64,000 nucleotides of DNA from Macrotis lagotis (GCF_037893015.1 NC_133666.1:620043156-620107155), one strand, 5' to 3'. Shown: positions 24,613-35,999, numbered from the stretch's first letter. Notes: generated by a model not told the origin, from the sequence alone. Made by a program: numbers and translations.

Positions 24613-24815
24613 GGCCCCGCGCCGCCGCGCCGCCCCACACCACGGATTTCTAATGGAAGAGCGGCACGTGGCGGGCGTCCCGAGCCCGCGCCCCTCCCCC
24701 TCCCGGAACTCCAGGGCCGCGGCCTCGGCTGCCGGGGGGACGCGTCTCCTGCGGGCACCGCCCCCCCCCCGGACCCGCCGCGACTTCCGGTTCCGGAAGC
24801 CAAACCGGAGCCAGG

Positions 24816-24989
24816 ATGTGGCGCGGCCCCGGCGGCCTCGGGCTGCGAGTCGCGGCCCCGCCCCGGGCCCTTCCCCGCGGGCTCGCGGCCCGGGCGGCCA
24901 GCGGAGGCCGGGGCCCCTGCTACACCCAGGGCCAGAGCCCCGAGCCCAAGACCCGCGAGTACTTCTACTACGTGGACCACCAAGGCCAG
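24816..24989 (+). CDS. C8orf82: C8orf82 exon 1
   Basis: The ATG is preceded by gccagg. The exon has 58 codons ending HQGQ and donor ggccag|gtggg. It is GC-rich and lies within the CpG island. The first half is a presequence-like segment and the second half starts the conserved domain. Confidence 0.93.
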
Positions 24990-25595
24990 GTGGGCGGGGC
25001 CGGCGGGGGCAGGGACAGAGGGGGAGGAAAGGGATTGGTGGCGAAGCGGGAGGGGAAGAGGGCGGGGCCAAAGGGGAGGGGCCAGGCCCAGAGCCCCCGG
25101 GGCCCTGGCGGAGAAGGGGTCTGCGTGCGCGTGCGTGCGTGCGTATGTGTCTGTGTGTATGTGTACGTGTGCGTGTGTGTCTGCTGTGTGTATGTGTACG
25201 TGTGCGTGTGTGTCTGCGTGTGTGTGTCTGTGTGTATGTGTACGTGTGCGTGTGTCTGCGTGTGTGTCTGTATGTGTCTGTGTGTGTATGTGTACGTTTG
25301 CGTGTGTGTCTGTATGTGTGTATGTGTACGTGTGCGTGTGTGTCTGTGTGTGACTGAGTGTGTGTGTGTGTCTGTGTCTGTGTGACTGAGTGTGTGTCTG
25401 CGTGTGTCTGTATGTGTGTATGTGTCTGTGTGTATGTGTGCGTGTGTCTGCGTGTGTGTCTGTGTGTATGTGTACGTGTGCGTGTGTCTGCGTGTGTGTC
25501 TGTATGTGTGTATGTGTCTGTGTGTGTATGTGTACGTTTGCGTGTGTGTCTGTATGTGTGTATGTGTACGTGTGCGTGTGTGTCTATGTGTGACT

Positions 25596-25636
<41 letters not shown>

Positions 25637-26578
25637 CCAGGCGCACGCCCACTTCTGCTCACACCCGTCACTCCCACCCAGGCTCATTAAAAGCACCCGG
25701 GTCCTGGCGCCAAATGCTTTTACGGTCCTTTCTGGCCCACTGTCCTGCCCCGGGCCCCAAGAAGAGAGGGGCTTCAATAAAGCTCGAAGTCCAGGGGCGG
25801 CTAGGTGGCGCAGTGGATAAAGCACCGGCCTTGGAGTCAGGAGTACCTGAGTTCAAATCCGGTCTCAGACACTTAATTACCTAGCTGTGTGGCCTTTGAG
25901 CAAGCCACTTAACCCCATTTGCCTTACAAAAAAAAGAGAATGAAGTCCTCCATCTTCCCCTGTTTGAGGTTGAAGGGGTGCTCTCAGGGTCAGCCCCCCA
26001 GAATGTGAATGAGAGCCCATAAAAAAGAGATTAGTCAAAAATAATAATAATAAAAAAAAAGATTAGTCTAGCAGCCTATCCTAGAATAACCAAATGATAT
26101 CAAAATGCCCTCTTTCCAGACTATGACATTGTTAGCCCATTGATCCATACCTTCTGGACAGGTACTATAAAGCTACCTTCAGAATTAGAGAGTGATGTGA
26201 GAATGAACTGAATTGCATTTCAGAAATTTCATATGGAATTTTCAGTGGTTCCAAAGTACTTCCTCTCACACATAAAACTATCTTTTTTTAACACCAGTAA
26301 TGCTACATGATTGAGAATCTCATATCATCACAACTTCTGAAGAATCAAAGAGCAATAAGACTAATTAACATAAAGTAGCACATGACAGGTTTGTAAGTAG
26401 GCTTCAGAATATTCCCAACATGGTCTATGTACAAGAAATGGTGTAAAGCAATGACATCCAAGAAAAGAGAAATATAAAATCATCAAAAGGAAGTGGTAGG
26501 TTCGAGTTGCAATAATGAGAGATGATAGACAGTACCCATAAAATCTCAAATGATCTAGAAGAAAGTATATGCACACAC

Positions 26579-26618
<40 letters not shown>

Positions 26619-28162
26619 CTATCCTAATAGAAGGTACAGATATGTTGTAATCTGCACCAGGAGAAAGAGTACCACATCAACAGGATCATTGAAATATTCA
26701 CTAGACCCTGGAGATGCAAAGATAAAAATACTATCCTGCCCCCATGGGGGGCTGAAAAGGCAATAAAATAATCTTGCACAAACCAAGGCGATACAGACAC
26801 AGTGACACACAATCATGCTCTTACATGCACAGTACATCTTCCTGCATCACCGCCACCCTGTCTCCCTACAATGGGGATCAGGAGGGTGGGGTGCAGCTCT
26901 TATCCCTCTCTCTTTGTCTTCTCTGCTCATCTCATGCAGCTTTTCCTGGATGATGCTAAAGTGAAGAATTTCATCACCTGCTTCAAAGGTACGTGCTCCC
27001 AGTTCTTCCAGAGCCCAAGTGTATTCATCAGGACACTGAGACTAGCCCAGCCCTTTAATGACCCAGGTCCCTTCTTAGAACTCCTGCTTCCTCCCCTTCT
27101 CCCTTTTCCTCATCTCCTCAGGAGAAGTAAACTTGCCAGCTGTTAGCATTAATAAGTGTTGGACCTGGCCTTCTCAAGGTCTCTTCCAAGGAAGATGATT
27201 CTCAGGAAGTTTGCCTCCCTCATTATCCTCATTCTCACCACTCTTGTGTCTTCCTGAATGAGAGAAATAATTTCAATGGCTACCTGAGATCATCCCCTGC
27301 CTTAGGGAAAAACCACATGAGATTGACCATTTGGCTCAGGTAATCTAAACACCTCATTTTCACAGAGGAGAAAATTGAATCTCTGACAGGTTAAGTACCT
27401 GGCCTAAAGTTACATAAATTACATAAGAGATAAGATTCAAATCTAGTCCTCCAGCATCCAGATTTCCCCTACAGTACACAGGCTCTCCTTTGAGTAGCAC
27501 AGGCTTCAGTAATCAATGACCTCTCCCAGGGCCCAGCCTTCCTGTTTTTCCCCAGTCTCCTCTTCCTCTCTCTTCCCTCCTCCACCACTACCACTTCATT
27601 CCCAACCATATAGTCTCAGATTAATCTCTTCCCCACCCATCGTATTCAAACTCCATTATTTTTTGATTTCTTGACTATCTCTCCTATTTCTAACTCCTCC
27701 ATTCTCTACCCTACAGACCGACAATTCCTTGTCTTCTTCTTCTCCCATCTGAGGAAGAACCAAAGTGGTCGATATGAAGATGCCTTTCCTTTTGTCTCTC
27801 TTTGTGGTCGTGAACGCAACTTTGTTCGTTGTGAAGACCTGCCTGTAGTCTTCACACACCTGCTGGCTGATGGCTCAGGGCCTGCACGCCTCTCCTATGG
27901 TGGAGGAGGTGAGGCCCTAGCTGTACCCTTTGAACCAGCTCAACTAATGCCCCTCCCCACCAATGGACGGCTCTATCATCCAGCTCCCAAACTGGCTGGT
28001 GGTGTGGGACTGATCCGCTCTTCTCTGGCCTTTGAGCTCAGCAATTGCTTCCAGTACCCACCAGGAGAGTCCACACTACCCACCCATATCTTGTGGCAAG
28101 GCCAGAAATACCCCCTAACCATGGACCTTGCATCTCTATTTCCTAAATCCTGTGGGCCCTGA
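24816..28162 (+). CDS. C8orf82: C8orf82, UPF0598 family protein, three exons, 222 aa
   Basis: Exons 24816-24989, 26940-26988 and 27717-28162 join in frame (phases 0 and 1) with good GT/AG sites. They give a 222-residue protein close to the roughly 216 residues of human C8orf82 (UPF0598). The start is the first ATG in the CpG island, and the N terminus ([18 protein letters not shown]) is Arg-rich and acid-free, like a mitochondrial presequence. The conserved core begins [20 protein letters not shown] and runs through [51 protein letters not shown] and NGRLYHPAP to [10 protein letters not shown]. No catalytic motif is recognised and the molecular function is not known to me. Mitochondrial location is inferred from the N terminus. 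Gene order with ARHGAP39 and LRRC24 matches other mammals. Confidence 0.95.
25114..25640 (+). repeat. TG/CG-rich minisatellite in C8orf82 intron 1
   Basis: More than 500 bases of alternating purine-pyrimidine DNA made of tgtgtctg, tatgtgtacg and tgtgcg words, ending in a pure (TG) run. A block repeats at an exact 240-base offset (the tacgtttg words at 25293 and 25533). Long stop-free frames across it on both strands (His/Thr or Cys/Val repeats) are artefacts. Confidence 0.92.
25795..25936 (+). mobile_element. WSINE1 SINE in C8orf82 intron 1
   Basis: A young copy (ggggcggctaggtggcgcag ... ccccatttgccttac). Short gaagtcc words flank it and may be the target duplication. Confidence 0.92.
25940..26578. 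other. C8orf82 intron 1, nothing clear
   Basis: AT-rich DNA with a short (AAT)n near 26040. No repeat family is named with confidence. Confidence 0.45.
26579..26616. repeat. (AC)n microsatellite
   Basis: About 18 AC units in C8orf82 intron 1. Confidence 0.95.
26690..26790 (-). mobile_element. L2 fragment
   Basis: cctggagatgcaaagataaa with ctgcccccatggggggctga resembles the reversed L2 3' region. Confidence 0.45.
26940..26988 (+). CDS. C8orf82: C8orf82 exon 2 (49 bases)
   Basis: This small exon lies between catgcag|CTT and TTCAAAG|gtacgt. It encodes [16 protein letters not shown] and is too short to be seen without family similarity. Confidence 0.93.
27330..27490 (-). mobile_element. MIR SINE
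   Basis: Reversed MIR: acctcattttcacagagga, ggttaagtacctggcctaaa and gattcaaatctagtcctcc. Confidence 0.7.
27717..28162 (+). CDS. C8orf82: C8orf82 exon 3 (terminal)
   Basis: The acceptor is ccctacag|AC. It encodes the rest of the protein from DRQFLVFFF to the stop TGA at 28160-28162. Base composition is ordinary, in contrast to GC-rich exon 1. Confidence 0.94.
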
Positions 28163-28460
28163 AGCATTTTACCTTTCTTCCTCAGTTGTCTGACTTTGCT
28201 TCCTCTGCCTCAGGGATGTGGACATCAGGAAGATGTAATCCAAAGTAGAGCAGATTATAACCTTCAGGAATGTGAACCAGCTAAAGGTGTGGAGGTTGCT
28301 AGTGTTGGAAAGGACGTGAAAGGAGCACTTAGCAAAGATAGGTCCTGGAGCTAAAAGTTCCTTAACAAGGATTAAGAGAGTCCTTCCTGTGATGTACTTA
28401 GTGCCTTTTTGTGACTGAGGTTGGTAAAGTTCACTAATAAACAAGGGAAAGGGGGCAGGG
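28163..28460 (+). other. C8orf82: C8orf82 3' UTR with poly(A) signal
   Basis: AATAAA at 28436-28441 lies about 275 bases after the stop and is followed by G-rich sequence. It is the first plausible signal and predicts a short 3' UTR. Confidence 0.6.
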
Positions 28461-28719
28461 AAGGAAGAAGAGTTAGAAGAAGTTAATTGTCAGCAGTAGA
28501 GATTCTGAAATGGCTTTAGGGAGTTGTGGGATATTAGGATGAAGAATCCTGCTGCACTCTACCAAGTAGCCAAGAGAAGGATTGATTGACAAGAAGAAAA
28601 GTGTCTTCATCCCTGCCTGTCTGCTTGTAACCAACTTGGACCTCCCCACTACTTCCATTAGGGTGGAGGCAGTGGTGGTTTCAGGCTCCACACTTTGGAC
28701 ACCTGAATTCAGTTTAATA

Positions 28720-30300
28720 CAAGAAATAATTGTGACCACTACATGCTAGACTTTGTTCTAAGAAATAAAGATGCAAACATTAAAAGCTTTCATAGAGCTT
28801 ATAATCAAATTAAGTCTCTCCTGGTTGTCCCAATTACTCCTTCCTCAGAGTACTGATCTGTGTGCCCTGGCACACTTTGCCAGATACTAGGGATACAAAG
28901 ACAATTGTGAAATCGTCCCTGCCCTCAAGAAGAAGCCACAAAGACATATAAATAAATATATAAGCATTTTCAGAATACATACAAAATAAAGACAAAAGGG
29001 GATGGTTTGTGAGTAGAAGGAAGAAAGTCCACAAGATATTGTGGAACTAGAAATAAGATTTGACAGCCAAGTGGGTATACAGACTGAGACTACATACCTC
29101 AGTAACTGGAAGGGTGATGGGGCCACTGATAAAAATCAGAAGTAAGGAAGAGGAAAGGAAAGATTAGGGCTGGATAAACTGACAGGGTAATATCTTTGTA
29201 GAGATGATATTTGAAGCTAATATAACAGCATCTATATGGTACTTATTTGACCTAATGAGGTCACCAAGAGACAGTATAGAGAGAAAAGGGAAGGCTGAGG
29301 ACAGTTATGTAGTTGACCATAGCAGCTTTGACATGAATGATGACTATCCAGCAAAGAAGATTGAGAAAAATATATCAGGAAACCCAGGAGAGGACAATGT
29401 CCCAAAAACCCGGAGAGAAGAGACAATCCATGAAGAAGAGATAGTAGGAAACAAACCCAATGGAGTTCAAAATGGAGAATTAAGAGGAGGCCCTGGAGCA
29501 ATTAGTTGGTGCAGTGGATAGAGTATCAGCCCTGGAGTCCAGAGGACCTGAGTTCAAGTCCAGCCTCAGACACTTAATACTTAGCTGTGTGATCTTGGGC
29601 AAGTCACTTTACCCCACTGCCTTGCAAAAATAAACCTAAAAGAGGCTCTTAGGTTTGACTCTTTAGTTTAAAAGAATTAGCAGTAACTTTGGAGAGAATG
29701 ATTTCAGTTGACTGAAGGAGTCAGACGAGAGGAAACTGAGGAACCAAATGATGGATTTTTCAAAGAGTTCAAGAAACGGAGAGGAATGCAGGAGGGATGA
29801 TGGAGTCTAGTAAGGAATTTTTTGAGAACAGGAACTAGGTGCATATAAATAAGAAAGGAATTAGTAGGGGAGTGATTGAGGTGGGGGACAATTTTCTGAG
29901 AAAAACTAAGGACAGGATTCAAGGATACCTGTAGAAGTGTTGGTCTTGGTATGAAAAGTAAAACAAGGAATATTGGACAGTGAGAAGAGGGTGCTTGAGG
30001 CAACAGTTGTTTTTTTGGAAGGGAAGGATTGTAAATTATAAAGTGAGGACTTCAGCTGGGAGGGTGGAGGAAAATAGGTAATAGTGGTTTAGAACAGTTA
30101 TGGAGAGTGGGTTAGCAGATTAAGGAGGAGTGATAGGTTTGCCTTGTTACAGTAGGAGCAATTGAGATTAAATAAAGTTGTGTATGATGGAAGTAATCCA
30201 CAGTTGGGGTTTGTCAGAGTGAGGAAACCAGGAGAGATGCAATTTGCAAGTGGAAGACACTAGAATTGAGCTGTTGACTGGATGAGTATACCTAAGCCTA
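28720..30300 (-). mobile_element. L2 LINE, long fragment with SINE insertion
   Basis: Antisense L2 text runs from the tail-like acatgctagactttgttct through acctaatgaggtcaccaaga, aacccaggagagg and tagcagtaactttggagag. A SINE is inserted at about 29497-29640. Confidence 0.75.
29497..29640 (+). mobile_element. WSINE1-type SINE inside L2
   Basis: ttagttggtgcagtggata ... ccactgccttgcaaaaata. It interrupts the antisense L2. Confidence 0.85.
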
Positions 30301-30479
30301 GAGCTGGTCCAGCAGAGTTTCATTTACCACCTACGTACCAAGATGATTTCCAGCACCTCTCAGGGTTATGTTGTTTCAGGAGGTACATGTGCATACAGAT
30401 ATGAAAACAACAGGTCTTGTTTATTAACATTTCCCTCACAATCGATAGCCCTGGAAAGAGGGAATACAAACATTAGTTG

Positions 30480-30600
30480 TGGGGCAGTTAGCTGGTTCAA
30501 TGGAGAAAGCATCAGTCCTGGAGTCAGGAGGACTTGAGTTCAAATTTTGTCTCAGACACTTGATACTATGACCCTTGGCAAGTCATTTCTGTGTATACAT
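30480..30600 (+). mobile_element. tRNA-type SINE, truncated
   Basis: gtggggcagttagctggttc ... gagttcaaattttgtctcag, with a short 3' part. Confidence 0.75.
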
Positions 30601-30989
30601 ATATAGCATCATTATTTTAAGATCTTTTTAATTCCTGTTTAAGGAGATTCTTTGGGCAACAGTTGTGACTATTGGAATATTCAGATTTTTGGAGTCAGTG
30701 ATCTAGTTAAGTCTTTCTTTCATCAATAGAGATTGCAGCAGTTTCCTTATCTTAGTAAACAGTTCTTCATGAGTTGTCAAGACTTAAAAAAAATCCATCC
30801 CTCATTGGAAGACCATCTAATGAAAACCTTCACCACATAGACTGGTGCTCAAAGAGCAGGCACATAGCTCATCACCAGGACAACTGTACTCTGAGTCTTT
30901 CTAGCTTCATACAACTCCCCAGAATGTGTACATCTCCAGCAGTCTAACAATCTGGTCACTGACATGCCATGAGGAGTCATGGGAGGAGA

Positions 30990-31215
30990 GCTTTAGTGGA
31001 AGCATAAATACATTTTCCTCATTTTACAGATGAGGAAACAGGATTATAGCACTTTTCAGTTTTCAAAGCACTAATTTATTTTTATTTTCATTTTACTTAA
31101 GGTAGTGGGGTTAAGTGACTTGCCCAAAGTCACACAGCTAGGCAATTAAGTGTCTTGAGTCCGAATTTGAACTTAGGGCTGGTGCTCTATCCACTGTGCC
31201 ACCTAACTGTCCCAA
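30990..31215 (-). mobile_element. MIR fragment with minus-strand SINE
   Basis: Reversed MIR end ttacagatgaggaaacagg is followed by a reversed WSINE1-type element at about 31085-31215 (ggttaagtgacttgcccaaa ... tgccacctaactgtccc). Confidence 0.75.
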
Positions 31216-31449
31216 AAGCACTATTTTATCGAAGGAAAGAAAGCCCTAGAAACAGAGAGAGAACTCCACACAGAAGAACAGGAAGATAACAATTTTTTTT
31301 TTCAATCCAGCCAACAAAATGCCTACAATGGGCAAAACTAGATGCTTGGAATACAAAAAATGAAAAGCAACCCATGGCTTTGTGAGCCTTACACTCTACT
31401 GGTATGTGTATGTTAAACTCAATGAGAAGAAATAAATTTCATTTAAAAT

Positions 31450-33165
31450 AATTCCTGGTAGTTTACCCACCAAGACACTTAAAAACTATATGAGTACAAT
31501 TACAAAATACTATTTGTAGAAACAAAGGTATACCTAAATAAATGAAGAAATGTTAGCTGTTCAAAGGTCATAATAAAAATAACAATGATACCTAAATTAA
31601 CTTAATGAGTGCCATCAATCAAGCTACCAAAGAAAACTTTACCAAAAAATCACATAATCTGGAAGAATAAAAAATCAAGAATCTCAAGGGAAATGATGAA
31701 AAAATGAGGGAAGGAAGCTAGTTGTACCAGATCCCAAATTACTAAACAGCAATTCTCAAAAATTTGGTATTAATATATTGATTGGTGAGATTAGATTCAA
31801 AGAGAAGCAAATGAATATACTCTATAGATTGTAACCCTATAGGGTTTCATAAACCTAAGAACCCCAATTAGTGAGCCAAGGTTCACTAAGGGCAAATACC
31901 TACTGAAAAAGTTGGGATATAGTCTGCAGATACTAGGTATATAGATGAACATTCCACAAGATAAGGCCAAAATGGGTATGCAACTTGGATATAAAGGACA
32001 ATAGACATTCCTATGAATAGGAAATGAACTGACCAAACAAGGGATAGAAAAGATTAAAGAAGAAAAGCAATTATTTAAAAGTTTTTGCACAAGCATTGCA
32101 TCTGAAATTAAAAAGGATGCAAGCAATTAGGGGGAAAAAACCTTTACAGCAAGTTGTTTTGATAAAGTTCTCATTTCAGAGAGAGAACTGGTTCAGAATT
32201 ATAAGAAAAATGTCATCTGGCAATTGATACATGATCAAAAGATAGGAGGTAAGTTTGAAAGAAAGCTATCAATAGCCATATAAAAACATTTCAAATTACT
32301 ATAAAAGAAATGTAAATTAAAGGAACTCTGGACTTGCACCATAAGCTTATCTGATTTGCAAAGTTAGCCAAAAAAATAAAGAACTGTGCCAAGTATCAGA
32401 GAGGCTGCAGAAAACTTCGTGAAGCTGTGAAATAGTGTAACTGTTCTTGAAAACAATTTGGAACTAGGCTTGAAAAGTCACTAAAGTGCATACTCCTTGA
32501 CCCAGAAATATCAATATGAGATCCAACATCTCAAAGACATCAAAGAAAAAAGAAAAGAATCTATATATACAAAAACATAAGAGCTCTTTTTGTAGTGGCA
32601 CCTGGACCTAAGGGGGTTCCCATCAATTGAGAAATGGCTCAATATCTATGTTATATGTATATGATAAAATTGTTGTATAACCTTGGAAGACTTATATGAT
32701 CTGAGGCAGAGTGAAGTGCGCAGAATGAAAACAGTTTACACAGTATCTGTGAAGTGGAACAACTTTGAAAGATTTAAGCACTCTGATGCAATGACCAACT
32801 ATTATTCCAAAACTTGATGCCAAGCTTCTGGTTGAGAAGTGATGGACTCAGGATTCAGAATGAAACAATTTTTTTTTTTAGTTTTTGCTAGGCAATGGGG
32901 TTAAGTGGCTTGCCCAAGGCCACACAGCTAGGTAATTATTAAGTGTCTGAGGCCGGATTTGAACTCAGGTACTCCTGACTCCAGGGCCGGTGCTCTATCC
33001 ACTGTGCCACCTAGCTGCCCTGAAACAATTTTCTTAATGTGGTCAGTGTGGGAATTTGTTTCTCTTGACTGCATAGTCATCACTAGGGTTTTTTCTTTTT
33101 TCTAATGGGAGAAAAAAGTGGGGGGAAATAGAGTTTTGTTCATAGAAAAAATAAATTTTATTCTG
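31450..33165 (+). mobile_element. Old L1 (end of ORF2 and 3' UTR)
   Basis: Sense L1 text includes ttaccaaaaaatcacataat, agccatataaaaacatttca, catcaattgagaaatggctc and tggttgagaagtgatggact. It is far more diverged than the L1s at 9.2 and 63 kb. A SINE is inserted near its 3' end. Confidence 0.75.
32872..33021 (-). mobile_element. WSINE1 SINE in the old L1
   Basis: Reversed SINE ggcaatggggttaagtggct ... gccacctagctgccc, flanked by the target duplication tgaaacaatttt. Confidence 0.92.
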
Positions 33166-33169
33166 AAAA

Positions 33170-33490
33170 TCTACTGGATCAGTGGAAAGAGTGCCAGATG
33201 TGAAATCAGAAGATCTGGCTTCAAATCCCGACTTTACTATTTACCATCTCTGCGACATTGGACAAGTTCTTTAACCTCTTTGGGTCTCAATTTCCCAATA
33301 GATGTATCTCTCCCAATCTATTAAATAAGAAAGTGAGACCTAATCATCTCCAGGTTCTCTTCCACTTCTAAATCTATTTCCCTATGACCTGCTTTCTAGT
33401 CTCAGTTCTGTTACCAGCTATCTGAACCTGGGAAGTGACTTGCCATATCGAAGACTCAGTTTGTCATCTGTAAAACGTGGGAAATAATGC
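33170..33490 (+). mobile_element. MIR-type SINEs just upstream of orphan CpG island
   Basis: ggcttcaaatcccgactttac, ggacaagttctttaacctc and then a second copy with tcagtttgtcatctgtaaaa. Confidence 0.65.
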
Positions 33491-33689
33491 ATTTGTTCAT
33501 TATGTAGCCACGCGAGTGTTTTTCTACATAGCTTTTCCATTCGTTGGATCTGCGCATCTGCAGCGTATTTCCCGTTCCCTGCTCCCTCTGGATTTTTGGT
33601 CAGACTTTGGCAGTGGAATCTATAAAGAAGGAGGGGGCCAAGGAGGACAGGAGGGACCCCAGACCCACCGGTCTCTGCCTTTGACCCTC

Positions 33690-34760
33690 GTGTCTCCCAG
33701 CGCCCATTCCGCCCTTTAGTAGTTCCAAGCCTCAGCGTGGGCCGGCGGGGCGCTGTCCGTGGTGCTGAGGGCTCGGGGGCGACTCTGGGAGCCCCGTGCC
33801 AGTCTCCGTGCCAGCCTCCGTGCCAGCCGGGCGCCGCTGCTGTGACGTGCCGAAGCTGCGGCTGCCGCTGCCGTAGGCCCCCCAGACGCGGCCCCTCCCG
33901 CCGGCCTCCCCCCGCCCAGGCTCTGCCTGAGCCCCCCGTCACGGCCCGGGGCCAGGCTCCCTCGTGGGGCGGGACCGCCCCCCGGGGGCTCCCCTCACCC
34001 CGGGGCAGTGCGGGAAGAGTCAGAGACCCCCTCCCACCCACCCGTGGCCCTGACATCACGAGGCGGCCCTGCGATTGGCCCGGCGCGCCCGTGACGCGCC
34101 CACCGGGGGACTCGAGACGCGCAAAGCCCGGCCCAGAGGTGGGGGAGGAGGAGCCCCCCGATCCCCGCACGCGCGCGGAACGGGCGCCCCGCCGCCGGAG
34201 CAGTCCCCACGCACGACACGCGCAGACACGCGCAGCGGCCCGGACCCGCCTGCCTCGGCTCTGCCTCTCCGGCCCGGTCCGGTCCTGCCTGCCCCGCCCG
34301 CCCGGGCCGAGGGGCCGCGGGGCCATGGCGGGAGCCGCCGGCCGGGGGGCCCAGCAGGTGAGGTGCCGGGGCCCGGGGCTGGGGGGGACCCGGGGGGGGG
34401 GCGGCTTCCCCGAGCCCCTGCCTCCCCGCGAGGCCCGCGACCCCAGGACGGCGCCCGCGGAGCGGCCCAAGGTCAGCCCGCCGGCCCCCGCCATCCCGCA
34501 CCCCCAGCCCCACCCCGGGAGCCGCCAGCCCCCGGCCCAGCAGCCGTCCTCCGGGGCCGGCGCTGACCCCCAGCGCTCCCGGGGCCGCGGCCGCCCCGGA
34601 TCCCCGTCCCGGCTGCCGCCTCCGGCTCTGGGCGGATTCGCCGCCGCTGAGTCGGTCCTTGATAAAACTCAAAGGCGGCAACAGGGGGTGGCTGCCCTGG
34701 CTCGGCAGAGCCGCCCCCCTGCCCCCCGAACCCCGTGGAGAAAAGCCCTGTGCCTCTCAC
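33690..34760 (+). promoter_or_regulatory. Orphan CpG island, proposed LRRC24 distal promoter
   Basis: About 1 kb of very CpG-dense DNA lies 5 kb past C8orf82 and 16 kb before LRRC24 coding exon 1. It contains an inverted CCAAT box (gattggcc near 34072), many GC boxes and CRE-like tgacg sites. No gene is otherwise assigned. Long open frames on both strands here come from the lack of A/T stops and show no family similarity. Assignment to LRRC24 is inferred from strand, position and the splice signals of the next entry. Confidence 0.6.
34325..34357 (+). other. Possible first exon end: Kozak ATG and splice donor
   Basis: The ATG in gggccATGGCGG (strong Kozak) starts 11 codons MAGAAGRGAQQ, which end exactly at CAG|gtgagg, a near-consensus donor. 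If joined to the acceptor at 51015 the frame would end at TAA one base before the LRRC24 ATG, making it a 13-codon upstream reading frame. It could instead start an unknown transcript. Confidence 0.4.
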
Positions 34761-35029
34761 CCCTCCCAGGACAGGGGGCGTCACGTAGGGGGTTCTCAAG
34801 AAATGCTTCATGTGCAGCAGGCTTCATGTGCTTAGTCTTAGGAACTTCATCTTCCCAGTCCTGCAGGATGGTCAGGAAGCAAACTTTGGTCCCCACCGAC
34901 TATCTCCCGAGTCCACTGGGGGCTTGATGGGCTGCTGTCGTTCATATGCCTAGTATTTTGTGTCCTAATGACTTTTAGTAGTTATGTGAGTAAGAGAGGT
35001 AGGACCGTTGGCCAATGCCCGCTTTTGTG

Positions 35030-35310
35030 TCTCCTTTAGAATCTAAGAGTTGGAAGGATCCCAGAGACCATGTACTCCAACTTGTACATGCCAAGAATTT
35101 CTTCTATAGTATAGCCAATAAGTAAGTGGTCATTCAACGTTTGCTTGAATGCCTCCAATGAAAGGGGAACCCACGAACTCCCCAGGCGGCACAATCCACT
35201 TTTGGATCGCTCTTATTGTTTGGTTTTTCAATACACTGAGCCTAAAAGGTTCCTCCTTGCAATTTATATTATGTCTGGTTCTAGTCTCAAGAGCCAAATA
35301 GTACAAGTCT
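35030..35310 (-). mobile_element. CR1-type LINE fragment
   Basis: Reversed CR1 words: aagagttggaaggatccca, taagtggtcattcaacgttt, gggaacccacgaactcccc and cacaatccacttttggat. Confidence 0.6.
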
Positions 35311-35860
35311 CTTTCTTCTATTCCACTTTGTGAACCGTGGACAAGTTTGTGTATGCCAGATACCCCAGGCTAGCAAACAGAGGGGTCTGGGACTGAGGTG
35401 TTTCTGGAGGAAAAGGTAGTAAAATACCCACCCCCCAAGGTTCTTGGGGCTTCAAGGAACAAATCAAATATGGTTGGTTCAGAAAATGTAGGAGTCAGTG
35501 TGCCAGAGACTCATTTCCTTCAGATTCTAAGGCTCAACCAGGGATGTGACCTGGATTTGCAGGAATGGCTAGTGCTACGCAAATAATATCCTAACAACCA
35601 GATTGTCAGCCCCACTACTACAGCCAGACACTATTCTAAAGCCTCATCTGCTCCCTTGAGTTCTTCAGTAATGGGAATTTACTCTGTCTTTGAAGGCCCG
35701 TGTGCAAATCTGAAAGCCAGTATTTAGATCATCATAAAAGAGACCTTGACTCCAAGTACAAACCAGGTATATAGCCTTTCCTTTGCCAGGTCTTCCAAAG
35801 CTGACTAGAAATGGCATTTTGTTTAGTAGCCTAGAATTTCTTTTAGAGCTGGAAAGGTTT
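35310..35860. other. Intergenic, nothing recognised
   Basis: No gene or known repeat seen. Confidence 0.45.
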
Positions 35861-35864
35861 ACTC

Positions 35865-35995
35865 CAATTCCATCATGGAAAAACTGAGACCCAGAGAGAT
35901 GTGAACTACCTCACCATACAGTGAGTACCTGCCCATAACAAGTGAGACTAGAATCCAGCTGCCTCTCTATATAGCGCAGCAGCTCCTTCTCAGGT
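35865..35995 (-). mobile_element. MIR fragment
   Basis: Reversed MIR: tggaaaaactgagacccaga ... tgagactagaatccagctg. Confidence 0.6.
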
Positions 35996-35999
35996 ATGG

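Larger units (their letters stand above)
24440..25110 (+). promoter_or_regulatory. C8orf82: C8orf82 CpG island promoter
   Basis: CpG-dense DNA surrounds the first exon. Just before the ATG is a palindrome-like pair of ETS sites (acttccgg / ccggaag, 24783-24799), typical of housekeeping and mitochondrial-gene promoters with no TATA box. The upstream edge of the island is itself an old SINE in minus orientation (about 24480-24610). Confidence 0.75.

Noticed and set aside
25114-25640. CRISPR-like array
   Set aside because: The repeats are a simple TG/CG minisatellite without spacers, in a vertebrate genome.
24520-25825. Very long open frames (up to 385 codons) with Thr-His or Cys-Val repeats
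   Set aside because: They arise because the TG/CA minisatellite and CpG island lack stop codons in several frames on both strands. No family similarity, and they overlap C8orf82 exon 1 in the wrong frame.
33418-34927. Open frames of 358 and 396 codons across the orphan CpG island
   Set aside because: Low-complexity Pro/Arg/Gly/Ala text on both strands with no domain. This is expected from GC content. Only the short ATG-to-donor segment is kept as a candidate.
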